This document shows positions 9,709-19,727 of a stretch of 64,000 bases of DNA, piece after piece. The notes beneath the pieces are model-generated. The model searched no databases. It was not told where the DNA came from and worked only from the letters and a program-made list of their open reading frames with translations. Each line of letters starts with the position of its first letter. Positions within the stretch are counted from its first letter, which is position 1. Origin of the DNA: Petunia secreta (lineage: Eukaryota > Streptophyta > Magnoliopsida > Solanales > Solanaceae); the NCBI GenBank assembly GCA_029990175.1, contig JARKIP010000005.1, positions 33,985,501 through 34,049,500 of the forward strand, read 5' to 3'. Made by a program: the position numbers and the translations under genes.

Positions 9709-9864
9709 AGGCGGACCGCCTACGGATTGAGGCGGACCGCCTAAAAGAAGATGACTCTCGGGACTTTTGGAGGCGGACCAAGGAGGCGGACCGCCTAAGA
9801 CAAGCTGAGGCGGACCGCCTAAGACAAGCTGAGGCGGAGCGCCTCCCCCAGAGGCGGAGCGCCT
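9709..9864. repeat. C 5' LTR palindrome array AGGCG-NNN-CGCCT
   Basis: Seven or so 13-bp units with fixed 5-bp arms and a variable centre (GAC or GAG), separated by short spacers such as AAGACAAGCTG. The 3' LTR (15433-15545) has fewer units, which accounts for the length difference between the LTRs. Confidence 0.8.
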
Positions 9865-9994
9865 CCCTCTGTTCAACTTTGACGGGAATTTGACTTTAAT
9901 TGCTATGTAATTCCTACTATGCCCCTACGTGGCTTATGTCTTTAGAACCTACTTAAGGGTACTTTAGGCCTTTCCTTATGTCTTGAGTGAGGCC

Positions 9995-10002
9995 TATAAA
10001 TA
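9995..10002 (+). promoter_or_regulatory. C LTR TATA box
   Basis: GGCCTATAAATACTCC, a good plant TATA box downstream of the palindrome array. Confidence 0.65.
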
Positions 10003-10337
10003 CTCCATAGCTTAGCATTATTCCTTAGTTAGTTTAGCTATTATGATGAATGATTGATTGTCAATGACAATGTTCAAGAGTGGATTCTCTTTGAATGAAA
10101 ACCCTTTGAGACGGTGTGAGTTTACTAGTGGATTCTAGTTGAACCCCAAACCACCCCCGATCATTCTATTTGCGAGTCCCAGGTGCGGCTCGAGGGTAGT
10201 TGCATAGTGTAGGTCCTCATTGACACCGATACGAGGGTATTATGGAACGAGTTCTCCATAGTTACTTCGTAGGGAGTTCGAGTAGTGTCTCGCTCTTTAT
10301 CTTTATTTCCGCGTTTCGTTTTTGATTCTTATCATCT

Positions 10338-10350
10338 TGGTATCAGAGCA
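10338..10350 (+). promoter_or_regulatory. C primer-binding site, initiator tRNA-Met
   Basis: TGGTATCAGAGCA three bases after the 5' LTR. Confidence 0.9.
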
Positions 10351-11569
10351 AGGCTCGGGTTTTGTTTTTACAAACCCCCGACCCTTGATTCTTCGTGCCT
10401 AGGTCGATTCCTATCTTTATTTTCTTGTTCTTGTTATTGAAATAAGAAAATTACAAAAAAAAAATTTGAAAAATCTAAAAATTTGGTGTATCTTGTTGGT
10501 TTGGATGATTTTTGATATGGGTGTTATAGATTCTTGATCGTGGATGAATTCCCGTTACTTGGGTACCAAAATTGTTGGATTTGGTGGAGTTTGAAAAATT
10601 GAAACCCCAATTGCCCTTAAACCCTTGATGAACTTGTTCTTGATGAATTTTGGCTTGATTCTTGGGTTGGAATGATGTTAGATTGAAAACTTGATATTGG
10701 GGTTTGATCCTTGTGTGATTCCCGTTCTTTTGGTACCTTAAACACCCAATTTGGAGTTGTATTACATGACTTGAGAATTTGAAACCCTTTGAAAATTTGA
10801 AAATTTTAAAACCCTAGCTTTGAAGAAGATGATCATGGTGGATTGCTTGATATTGATTGGGTTTTGATCAAAGTTGTTGGGGTTTGATCTTTGTGACTAA
10901 TACAACATTTGGGTACCTTTGAATTGCTAAAACAACGTTTGATTAGTTGAATTGTCGGGTGAAAAACCAAGAAAACACGAAGTGAACTGTGCTGGAACAC
11001 AGCAGGAGGCGGAGCGCCTAACAAAGAGGCGGAGCGCCTCCCACTGGTGAGCTTGCAGGAAATTCTCTGAGGCGGAGCGCCTCCCCTGTAGGTTTGCCCT
11101 GGGCGGACCGCCCACTTTCTGAGGCGGGGCGCCTACTTCCTGAAGCTTGGGAATTGGGTAGAAACTTCTAGGATTTCTTGTTTTGTTGCTTGCATTGCTT
11201 CCGGTTAGTGCTATTAGAGTATAATCCTACTCAATTAGTGCTAATTACTTTGAGCTATTAGGATCATCGTGCCTTAGAAAGGAGACTAGAATTCAAAGAA
11301 GATCCGTAGTATCTTTTGATTCAAGTCCTCAATTAAAGTGCCTATCGTTCCAATCGAGTCCCATTAACTCCACTCACCCCGGAGTGCATTTGGACTTGAT
11401 AAGTTGAGTGATTGAGTTGTGGTTCGTTGGTCAACTACTTGAAGCTTTTAGACTCAAACTTGTGTGAAATATCCATCCCCCACTAAACACGAGTGAGCCG
11501 AGTGAAACAATTGTAAGGGAGCGAGTGAGGTGCTTTGACTAACTCTTGTTTCTTTTCTTTGTAGGTACA
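10351..11569 (+). other. C untranslated leader (1.2 kb)
   Basis: Non-coding and AT-rich, with an A-run near 10452-10462 and a palindrome cluster (AGGCGGAGCGCCT type) at 11006-11135 like that in the LTR. It ends in the splice-acceptor-like TTTCTTTGTAGGTACAATGG that contains the gag ATG (11570). Confidence 0.75.
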
Positions 11570-13018
11570 ATGGCCAACGAAGGCCAAGATTTCATCAAGG
11601 AGGCCTTGGCTAGCCTTCTTGCCAAGATGGATGTCATGACTCAAAGGATTGAGTCACTTGAAAAGGTTGCCTCAAGTACCCAAGGAGACCAAGGGACCCC
11701 GAGTGTCCCAATTGAAAAAGGGACCCCGAGTGTCCAAATTGAGGCCGGTGAAGGCTCAAGTAGCCCTACCTTTACCCCGGAGCAAGTTGTTGAATTGCTC
11801 AATCAACAACGGGTAAAGGAAGACCGAGAGAGAATTGAACGAACGGGCATTCCCCGTATCTTGGATAATCCCCCAAGAAACATCCCATTACCAAGACCCA
11901 TCCGAAACGTGCAACCCCTTGAGCAAGTCGATGAGGCTCAAGAAGGGGAGGAAGTTGATTATGGTGACGATGTGTATGGTTTTGATGATCACTTTCAACC
12001 AAGACGTGGTATGAATTGGGGTCGAAATGTGGATCGTGGTAGGGGCCGAGGTCGAGGGCCACCTATGGGATATGTTGGAGGGGATGCGAGAAGGGAGTAT
12101 GGTGTGAATGAAGACCACTATGGGGGCCAACCGGAGCCATTCCGTGGGGGTCGTGACAACAACAATCTTAATAGTGTGAAGATTACTATTCCTCCTTTCA
12201 AAGGGAGTAGTGATCTGGTGGAGTACATTGATTGGAAGTTGTCCATGGAACGTATATTTGACACCAATGACATGCCCGAAGTGAAGAAGACTATGTATGC
12301 TATCTCTACCTTTGAGTCCTTTGCTTCTACATGGTGGGAGTCGGTAAAGAGGAATAGAAGGAGGATGGGGATGGTTCTTAATCTTACTTGGGATGAGTTG
12401 ATCCGTGTGATGGATGAAAAGTACTTGACTAACCAATACCGAGTGGACCAACAAAAGCGTCTCTATGAATTGAAACAAGGTTCCAAGTTGGTTGGGGAGT
12501 ACTTCAATGAGTTTGAACAAGTCCGGATGACTCTACACTTGGATGAGGAAGACAATGAAACGGCCATGATCCGTTTCAAAGGGGGCTTAAACCGAGACAT
12601 AGCTTCACTTTTGAAGTTTCACAAGTACAATGATCACTACAAGTTATTTGAGGATGCGGTTGAAGCCGAGAAGTGGCTCAAAGAGGAGAAATCCCTTCGC
12701 TACAAGAGTAATGCAATTACTCCCTTGAACAAGCCAAAGGATTGGAAATCTCCTACAACTAATGCCAAATTCCCAAGTGCAAGTGGTGCAAGTGCTAGCA
12801 AGGATGTGAAGAAGCCTTTTGAAAGGTCTACACAACCCGTGGGAGGTAATCCTAGAACTCAATTGAGTAATCCAATCTCTTCTTCTACTCAATGCTTTAA
12901 GTGTAAGGGTTATGGTCATCTCTCTAAAGATTGCCCGACCCGGAAAACTATGGTTCTTGTTGGTGACTTGGTCTATAGCAAGATAGTGAGCCCGAGGAGG
13001 GAGAAGAAGAGGGAGTAG
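11570..13018 (+). CDS. gag: C gag (capsid and zinc knuckle)
   Basis: Starts at ATG 11570; the more upstream in-frame start is only TTG. Encodes about 482 residues: an N-terminal helical part, an Arg/Gly-rich stretch (GRGRGRGPP), the capsid-type region conserved with A1 (NSVKITIPPFKG, TWWESVKR, LYELKQGSK), and a CCHC zinc knuckle (CFKCKGYGHLSKDCP) that binds RNA. The frame ends at TAG 13016 because of a -1 shift near 12976-12985: the acidic linker and protease continue in another frame. A1, A2 and K have no shift at this point, so it is probably a mutation, though a programmed shift is not excluded. Confidence 0.85.
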   Translation: MANEGQDFIKEALASLLAKMDVMTQRIESLEKVASSTQGDQGTPSVPIEKGTPSVQIEAGEGSSSPTFTPEQVVELLNQQRVKEDRERIERTGIPRILDNPPRNIPLPRPIRNVQPLEQVDEAQEGEEVDYGDDVYGFDDHFQPRRGMNWGRNVDRGRGRGRGPPMGYVGGDARREYGVNEDHYGGQPEPFRGGRDNNNLNSVKITIPPFKGSSDLVEYIDWKLSMERIFDTNDMPEVKKTMYAISTFESFASTWWESVKRNRRRMGMVLNLTWDELIRVMDEKYLTNQYRVDQQKRLYELKQGSKLVGEYFNEFEQVRMTLHLDEEDNETAMIRFKGGLNRDIASLLKFHKYNDHYKLFEDAVEAEKWLKEEKSLRYKSNAITPLNKPKDWKSPTTNAKFPSASGASASKDVKKPFERSTQPVGGNPRTQLSNPISSSTQCFKCKGYGHLSKDCPTRKTMVLVGDLVYSKIVSPRREKKRE

Positions 13019-15468
13019 AGGGTGAGGAGGAAGGAGATGATGGGGAGATTGCCAAGGAAGAAGATGATGATTCCCATGCCTTCCTTGTTGTGAGGAGGAG
13101 CCTAGGAGCCATGTGCGTAGAGGATGTTGAGACCTTACAAAGAGAGAACCTCTTTCACTCCAAATGCCGAGTCATGGGACTCCTTTGCTCTATGATTATT
13201 GACTCGGGAAGTTGTGCTAATGTTATTAGCCAAACACTAGTTACCCAATTGAAAATACCTACCTTGAAACACCCAAATCCTTATAAGCTTCAATGGCTTA
13301 GTGAGTGTGGTGAGTTGAGGGTGGTTAAACAATGTTTGATCAAATTCAAGATTGGGAACTATGTGGATGAACACATGTTCGATGTCGTGTCTATGCAAGC
13401 ATGCCACCTACTCTTTGGTAGGCCTTGGCAATTTGATCGACGTGTGGTTCATAATGGTCATGCCAACACCTATACGGTGACGCATGAGGGGAAAAAGTTC
13501 GTGATCCAACCCCTAACTCCCAAGCAAGTGAGTGATGACTACAAACGAATGCGGGAGTTGAGGGAAAGGGCTAAAGCGAAGTCACCCATTGTACTTGAAC
13601 CCGAGGCAAACAATTTCATTGTTTTGCCAATGCATGATGAAAATGGGAGTCACTCCACTCCAATTGAGAGAGAAAAGATAGAGAGAAGTGAGGGAGTGAC
13701 CGGTGACAATCCAAGAGAGGTAAAAGGAGAGGAAGTGAGGAGTGATGTGAGTGGATTGTCACCACCAACTACACTTGACCATGAGGTAAAATTGAGAGAG
13801 ATGAGAGGTGAGGAAAGAAAAATTGAGAGTGAGAGCACCCATTGTTCTAACCCTTCTTTATTCTCCATCTCTTCTTGTGAAAGTTCTTGTGTAGGTACAT
13901 TTGAAGACAAGTCAATGGAGCCTCAATGTGAGCTTCATGAAGGAGGAGTTGCATATGACACTTCAAATCTTGTAAGTGATCAAGAAAGTACTACAAATGT
14001 AAGTGTTGCTTCACCTTTTCATGAGCCTACTAGCTACTTGTCTTGTAATGACTCAACACTAGTTGGTGTTTATGATGCATCTAGTGAGTATACCACTAGT
14101 GAAGAGTCTAGTTGTCAACTTGAGTTTGCATGTGAAACACTAGTTGGGAGGAGCACTATGCCACTTCATGATGTGAGCTCATTGTTCATCGAACCCCTCC
14201 CTAGTGTAGATTTGATAGTTGACAATGATTGTGACCTTTGTTATGACACACCGCCAACCTTTGACATAGGGAAAGATGAGGTAGTTGACCATTCCCTAAT
14301 TGATATGCTTCTATTTGGTGGGTCGATGTGTTGTAGCAAGGATGATTGTTACCTTGAGGAGTCTCTAGAATGTGAGATGGATCGATTTGTTTTCGAAGAC
14401 TCCTTGAGTGTGGGTGAAGAACCTAGTCTTGATACCATGCTTGTATTTGACCATGAATTTGAGGTGCATGCTTTTACATTTCCATTGTGTGAAGATAATC
14501 TCATTTGTGGTAGCGATTTGTATCGGACTAGGGTGGGTGGTCAAATGGAACCCCCATGGTGTGAAGGGTTTGACCCCTTAGGCAACCCATTGCTTGAAAA
14601 TCTGGGTGAGGTAGATGGTTCTTTGAGTGACCCTACTATTGCTAGTTTGGGTTATGATGAAGAAGAATCCATCATCAACACCTTCCTTGAGAGCTTGACT
14701 TTTGAGGAGGGTTGCCTAGTTGATGAAATGGGAGGGAAAGAGGAATCCCTTGGTGTGAGTAGGTATGCTCTAAAGAAGGGGAGTGGAGTGCTTGATCCTA
14801 CTTGTAGGGTGGGCTATTTGACTCACTCCACTCCACATGTTGATCACACCTCGAGGATAGGTTGGTGTGTTGATCTTGAGCTTAAGGTTCAAGGGGATTT
14901 TGGTAGCTTGATCTTGCATTTCCCATCTCCCCATGACCTATTTGCTCATTATCTTATTGAGTGCATGTTGATTTTTAACCAAGTGCTTATGGTTCTCTTT
15001 GGAGACTTGATATTCATGATTGTTATTGACGCTTGGTTATATCACAAGAGTGTGTTTTCCACACTTCTTGCACTAACCTACTTTCAAAGTGGGACGTTTG
15101 CGTGTTTTTGCTTGTCGTTGCTTGCAGGTTCTAAGCTCCATGCTAAAGCGAGGAAGATCTTGGAAGAAGCCTATGCCAAAGTGACGATCAAGAAGGACAA
15201 AGGAGGAGATTCTTGGCCACCCCGAAGAGTTGATAGAGCCATGAGAGACCAAGCCTTGATTTCGAGGACGAAATCTTCTCAAGAAGGGGAGGATGATAAG
15301 ACCCAAATCGAGCAACCATCCAAAAACACCATCCAAGGCCAAGGAAGAGCACTTCAAGGTCATACATTGGGACGTCATGGAAAGAAGAGCATCCGAGACA
15401 CATTTCGAAGTGTTTCAAGAAGCTTCAGGAAGAGGCGGACCGCCTACGGATTGAGGCGGACCGCCTAA
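12979..15468 (+). CDS. C protease-X protein
   Basis: Open frame with no clear ATG, following gag after a -1 frame change; an acidic Glu-rich linker comes first. Protease (about 13140-13560) keeps the catalytic IIDSGS and the FGRPWQ flap-side block. From about 13590 sequence unlike any pol domain follows (X), with motifs shared with H and J: HDVSS-FIEPL, CYDTPP-FD, FEVHAFTFPLC, IDAWLYHKSVF. Near 15131-15211 it returns to a piece of integrase C-terminus (LHAKARKILEEAYAK), then ISRTKSSQEGEDD and 58 codons of LTR. RT, RNase H and the integrase core are absent. X is Asp/Glu/Ser-rich with hydrophobic segments near its end. Function unknown. Confidence 0.8.
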   Translation, partial: QDSEPEEGEEEGVEGEEEGDDGEIAKEEDDDSHAFLVVRRSLGAMCVEDVETLQRENLFHSKCRVMGLLCSMIIDSGSCANVISQTLVTQLKIPTLKHPNPYKLQWLSECGELRVVKQCLIKFKIGNYVDEHMFDVVSMQACHLLFGRPWQFDRRVVHNGHANTYTVTHEGKKFVIQPLTPKQVSDDYKRMRELRERAKAKSPIVLEPEANNFIVLPMHDENGSHSTPIEREKIERSEGVTGDNPREVKGEEVRSDVSGLSPPTTLDHEVKLREMRGEERKIESESTHCSNPSLFSISSCESSCVGTFEDKSMEPQCELHEGGVAYDTSNLVSDQESTTNVSVASPFHEPTSYLSCNDSTLVGVYDASSEYTTSEESSCQLEFACETLVGRSTMPLHDVSSLFIEPLPSVDLIVDNDCDLCYDTPPTFDIGKDEVVDHSLIDMLLFGGSMCCSKDDCYLEESLECEMDRFVFEDSLSVGEEPSLDTMLVFDHEFEVHAFTFPLCEDNLICGSDLYRTRVGGQMEPPWCEGFDPLGNPLLENLGEVDGSLSDPTIASLGYDEEESIINTFLESLTFEEGCLVDEMGGKEESLGVSRYALKKGSGVLDPTCRVGYLTHSTPHVDHTSRIGWCVDLELKVQGDFGSLILHFPSPHDLFAHYLIECMLIFNQVLMVLFGDLIFMIVIDAWLYHKSVFSTLLALTYFQSGTFACFCLSLLAGSKLHAKARKILEEAYAKVTIKKDKGGDSWPPRRVDRAMRDQALISRTKSSQEGEDDKTQIEQPSKNTIQGQGRALQGHTLGRHGKKSIRDTFRSVSRSFRKRRTAYGLRRTA
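15258..15293 (+). promoter_or_regulatory. C inverted repeat and polypurine tract
   Basis: GATTTCG-AGGA-CGAAATC (15258-15275) then TTCTCAAGAAGGGGAGGA, abutting the 3' LTR. Confidence 0.75.
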
Positions 15469-16014
15469 AAGAAGATGACTCTCGGGACTTTTGGAGGCGG
15501 ACCAAGGAGGCGGACCGCCTAAGACAAGCTGAGGCGGAGCGCCTCCCTCTGTTCAACTTTGACGGGAATTTGACTTTAATTGCTATGTAATTCCTACTAT
15601 GCCCCTACGTGGCTTATGTCTTTAGAACCTACTTAAGGGTACTTTAGGCCTTTCCTTATGTCTTGAGTGAGGCCTATAAATACTCCATAGCTTAGCATTA
15701 TTCCTTAGTTAGTTTAGCTATTATGATGAATGATTGATTGTCAATGACAATGTTCAAGAGTGGATTCTCTTTGAATGAAAACCCTTTGAGACGGTTTGAG
15801 TTTACTAGTGGATTCTAGTTGAACCCCAAACCACCCCCGATCATTCTATTTGTGAGTCCCAGGTGCGGCTCGAGGGTAGTTGCATAGTGTAGGTCCTCCT
15901 TGACACCGATACGAGGGTATTATGGAACGAGTTCTCCATAGTTACTTCGTAGGGAGTTCGAGTAGTGTCTCGCTCTTTATCTTTATTTCCGCGTTTCGTT
16001 TTTGATTCTTATCA
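15294..16014 (+). repeat. C 3' LTR (721 bp)
   Basis: Same ends as the 5' LTR, with a few substitutions and 44 bp fewer in the palindrome array (15433-15545). Confidence 0.92.
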
Positions 16015-17718
16015 CCTTCCTTGAGTTGAAAAGTAGGTTGAGTACCGCCCCTCAATTGCAATTGCCCGACTTCGGAAAGGCATTTGAGGTTGAGTGTGAT
16101 GCCTCGGGGGTGGAAATTGGTGGTGTCTTAATGCAAGATAGCAAACCCATCGCCTACTTTAGTGAAAAGTTGAAAGGGGCCTCCTTGAATTATTCGACAT
16201 ATGACAAGGAGTTGTATGCCCTTGTGAGAGCCCTTGCCCATTGGCAACACTATCTTTGGCCTCGTGAGTTTGTAATCAAGAGTGACCATGAGTCACTCAA
16301 GCATTTGATAGGCCAAGAGAAGCTCAATATTCATTGAGTCCTTTCCCTATGTGATCCAATATAAGAAAGGGAAGGACAATGTTGTGGCGGATGCGCTTTC
16401 GAGAAAGTTTGCTCTAGCCACCACTCTCACCTCCAAGCTCATGGGTTTTGAGAGCATTAAATTGATGTATGCTCATGACCCAAAGCTAAAGAGTGTCCAT
16501 GACGCTCTAGAGAAGGGGGAGAGAGTTGAAAAATACCAATGGGTTAATGGTTATATCTTCAAAAATGGTAGAGTGTGCATTCCGGAGTCCTCTTGGAGGG
16601 AGTTGCTTGTGCAAGAGGCACATTGCGGGGGACTCATGGGACATTTTGGCACAAGAAAAACTTTGGCTATTCTTAAGGAACAATTTCATTGGCCAAAGAT
16701 GGGGGTGCAAGTGGAAAAGTTTTGCAACAATTGCCTTGAGTGCAAGCGTGCTAAATCCAAAGCCCACCCCCATGGGTTGTATACCCCTCTCCCCGTACCT
16801 ACTAGTCCTTGGTTTGATATCTCAATGGATTTCGTGATGGGATTACCTAGGACTAGGGGGGGGCCATGATAGCATTTTTGTTGTTGTGGATAGGTTCTCA
16901 AAGATGGCTCATTTCATTCCATGCAAGAAATGCGATGATGCCCAACATGTAGCTTCCTTGTTTATTGAAAATGTTTTGAAGCTACATGGTGTGCCTCAAA
17001 CTATAGTGAGTGATAGGGACACTAAGTTCCTAAGCCATTTTTGGCGAAGTTTATGGGGTGCTTTAGGCACCAAGCTCTTGTTCTCCACGTCCCACCACCC
17101 ACAAACCGATGGGCAAACGGAAGTGGTAAACCGAACCTTGGGTGCTCTTCTTAGAGCCATGACCCGAGGTAAGGCCGGGACTTGGATTGATCGTTTACCT
17201 CTTATGGAGTTTGCCTACAATCGAACCGTGCATAGAATGATTGGCATGACTCCATTCGAGTGTGTTTATGGCTTTAACCCCTTGATTCCCCTTGATCTAA
17301 CCCCTTTGCCAAGGGAAATGGTTGTTAATTTTGAAGGTAAAGCTAGAGCAAAGGCAATGATGGAACTCCATGCAAAGGCGAAGAAGAATTTGGAGGAAGC
17401 CTATGCTAAGGTTGCTTCCAAGAAAAACAAAGGACGCAAGAAGGTGGAACTCAAGAAGGGTGACTATGTGTGGGTGCACTTCCGGAAAGAAAGGTTTCCA
17501 AACCTTAGAAAAGGGAAGTTAGCACCCCGTGGCGATGGCCCATTCCAAGTGCTTTCAAAGATAAACAATAACGCCTATGTGGTCGACTTTCCAAGTGAGT
17601 ATCAAGTTTCTAATACTTTTAATGTTTGTGACTTGGTTCCTTTGGATGTAGGTGATGATGAGGTCGTGGGTGATGATGCCTCAATTTGGAGGACGAAATC
17701 TTCTCAAGAAGGGGAGGA
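16015..17718 (+). pseudogene. gag-pol: Element B gag-pol, part 3: RNase H and integrase
   Basis: Resumes B after C: RNase H (ECDASG, then YSTYDKELYALVRAL) followed by integrase with zinc-binding region, DDE residues (MDFVMG, SDRDTKF, QTEVVN) and the C-terminal basic region. Two lesions: a 23-bp deletion after EKLN (about 16326-16329), and one extra G in a G-run at 16856-16863 that shifts the frame. The conserved inverted repeat near the end is degraded (AATTTGG instead of GATTTCG). The polypurine tract ends at 17718. Confidence 0.9.
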
Positions 17719-17792
17719 TGATGAGACCCAAACCCCCACAAGACCATTCACACGGAGTCAAGCTAAGGAGATCCAAGGAGTACATATACACT
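17719..17792 (+). repeat. B 3' LTR, first 74 bp
   Basis: Starts TGATGAGACCCAAAC right after the polypurine tract; interrupted by D. The remainder is at 36525-37228. It also encodes the TRSQAK motif (TRPFTRSQAK) that ends the CRM polyproteins. Confidence 0.85.
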
Positions 17793-18514
17793 TGATGCAG
17801 CCCGATCACGTGCTGATCAAGTGATCGATCCACCGAGGAGACCGATGACAAGAAGCCAAGCCAAGCTGCTGCACGATGTGCATGTTCACTTAGCCTGGCC
17901 GAAGGAAAACAATTGCCCCGAAGCTGAGTGGCCGAGCTCAAGAACCGAAGGCATTATCTTCAGATTTGAGCTCGAAGACAATTGAGCGTCCGAAGGCAAC
18001 AAGTGTGTGTTTGAGCAGACAATCGAGAACCGAAGCCAAGGCTTACCGAAGTCAAAGTCTGCCGAACACATTTTAACTCAGCCCTGCGTGGCTTATTCCT
18101 ATTGGTCAACTGTGACCTATTTACTAGTTACCCTTAGTATTTCCTATATAAACATTGTTTCCTTTCATTGTAAGTAGTTAGTTTTTGAACATTGATGAAT
18201 TGAATGAAAGTGCCGAGCACATTTCTTCTTGTCTCCGTCGTGAGCAAAACCCCAGTGAGGGCTTTTAAGGACTTGTGGCTTTCGGTTAGTCCGATTGAAC
18301 ATTCCTCTTGATCATTCAGTTTGCAAGAGGCAATGTTCTCTTGAGGATTGTTGCATAGTATAGGTGATCCTTGTATTCCTTTCGATTGAGCTTTGAGACA
18401 GGTTCCTCACTGTTCTTTCGAAAGAAGCAAGTTTTGTCTTGCTTCTATCTTTTATCCTTTTGTTTGTTCTTCCGCGTTTGTGCTAACAATCCCTTCGGGA
18501 ATTCCATTGCACCA
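17793..18514 (+). repeat. D 5' LTR (722 bp)
   Basis: TGATGCAGCCCGATC... to ...CCATTGCACCA. Has TATATAAA at 18145-18152 and TTGCATAGTATAGGTG at 18351-18366. No AGGCG-type palindromes; ends with a short imperfect inverted terminus (TGATGCA versus TGGTGCA). Confidence 0.92.
18145..18152 (+). promoter_or_regulatory. D LTR TATA box
   Basis: TTTCCTATATAAACATTG in mid-LTR. Confidence 0.6.
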
Positions 18515-18517
18515 TCT

Positions 18518-18530
18518 TGGTATCAGAGCA
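18518..18530 (+). promoter_or_regulatory. D primer-binding site, initiator tRNA-Met
   Basis: TGGTATCAGAGCA, three bases after the LTR. Confidence 0.9.
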
Positions 18531-19727
18531 CGGTTTGAGCTTGTTTCTACAACCCCAAATCCTGTTCACGTTATCTTTATTTTCGTGCGTTTGTGTCTTT
18601 GTTTTCCGTTTCGTGTTCTTGATTTGATTTTGTTACTGTTGGTGTTCTTACAAAAAAAAAAAAAAAAAAGTGTTAAAAGAAAATTCAAAAATTGTGTTTG
18701 ATTGTTGGTTGTTTGGGAAAAACAATCTTGGATTCTTGTTCACCATCGAGTTCTGATTCCAACGAAGACCCGACGTACTGATTTCGTGACTAGGGTTTCT
18801 TGGTGAATTTTGGACTGTTTTTGAGCTTCCTTGGTGACTGGAAATCAAACCCCAGCCGTGTTGGTGGAGACCGATAAAGGTTGGTGGTTCTTGAGTGATT
18901 TGGGTTTGTTTGTTGCTTAAAAATCGAAGTTCTGAGCTTAAATCGAAGTCCGTACGCCGGAAACTTGTTACCAAAATCGTAACAGAGTACGACTCGAACG
19001 AGCTGGATCTTAGCTCGAAGAACTGAATTCCTCCGATGCTGATGAAACCGGAGTCGATAAAGCAACCCAGATCTGTTGAATTTCGTGGTCAGTGAACCGA
19101 AGTTGTTGCGTCCGTACGCCGGAGCAAGGTCACTGTTCCATTGAAGAAGAAAGGGGTTAAATTTTTAACATCAAAACCCCAGGTGAAAATTGTCGGCTGA
19201 AAAAGGAAAGTGGATAAGGTAAAACCCTATCCGTACCAAGGAGGGACCACTCTTGTACGGACAGGAGTGGGTGTGATCGAAAAAGATTCCAAAAGGGAAT
19301 CAAAGGGTAGATTTTCCTAGGTTCTCACTTTCTTTCGTGTCAAAATTCTAGTTGGTGGATCTTTTGAGTAATTGTCCTACTCGAGGTCGTACTAACTCTT
19401 TTAAGATGATAGGAATTCGTGCGAAGGGGTGACCGAAGTCCAAACTTTCGTAGACATTCTTTTGACTCCCCGAGCTCAGTTAAAAAGCGTCCGTTCCATC
19501 GAGTCGAACATCACTTCACTCTTCCCGAAGAGGCAGTGACTATTGTCGAACTTGAAGGATCTTAGAGGACCGATCAATCAGACGAGCCACTGTTAACAAG
19601 TCCTTGAGTGATCAAAAACCGAACCCATAAATTGAGTGGACCCGAGTGCCACCCATCAAAGGTGAAGGAGTGTGTGAGGTGATTTCTAACCCTAACATTT
19701 GTTTGATCTTTGACTTGTGCAGGTACA
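18531..19727 (+). other. D untranslated leader (1.2 kb)
   Basis: Non-coding. Has a 19-base A-run at 18651-18669 and repeated GTACGCCGG-type short sequences (near 18953 and 19113). It ends in TTGTGCAGGTACAATGG with the gag ATG at 19728, resembling a 3' splice site. Confidence 0.75.

Larger units (their letters stand above)
9570..10334 (+). repeat. C 5' LTR (765 bp)
   Basis: TGATAAGACCCAAAT... to ...TTTTTGATTCTTATCA. Termini are inverted over about 14 bp with two mismatches. Carries palindromes of the form AGGCG-NNN-CGCCT at 9709-9864, TATAAATA at 9995-10002, and TTGCATAGTGTAGGTC at 10200-10215. Confidence 0.92.
9570..16014 (+). mobile_element. Element C: non-autonomous CRM-like element encoding gag, protease and X
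   Basis: 6445 bp with CCTTC duplications (9565-9569, 16015-16019) inside B's RNase H region. LTRs are 765 and 721 bp; the 44-bp difference is extra palindromic units in the 5' copy. It has a tRNA-Met primer site, a 1.2-kb leader, gag, protease and polypurine tract but no RT, RNase H or integrase core. That interval holds a roughly 500-codon region (X) shared with H and J. It must depend on enzymes from another element to move. Confidence 0.9.

Noticed and set aside
9709..9864. CRISPR-like array of short palindromes
   Set aside because: Units are 13 bp with tiny irregular spacers, located inside LTRs of eukaryotic retroelements; no cas genes.
18360..18700. Small protein frames in LTR and leader regions (for example around 18393, 44331, 54774)
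   Set aside because: Low-complexity, not conserved between related leaders, and no start context or domain; treated as non-coding.
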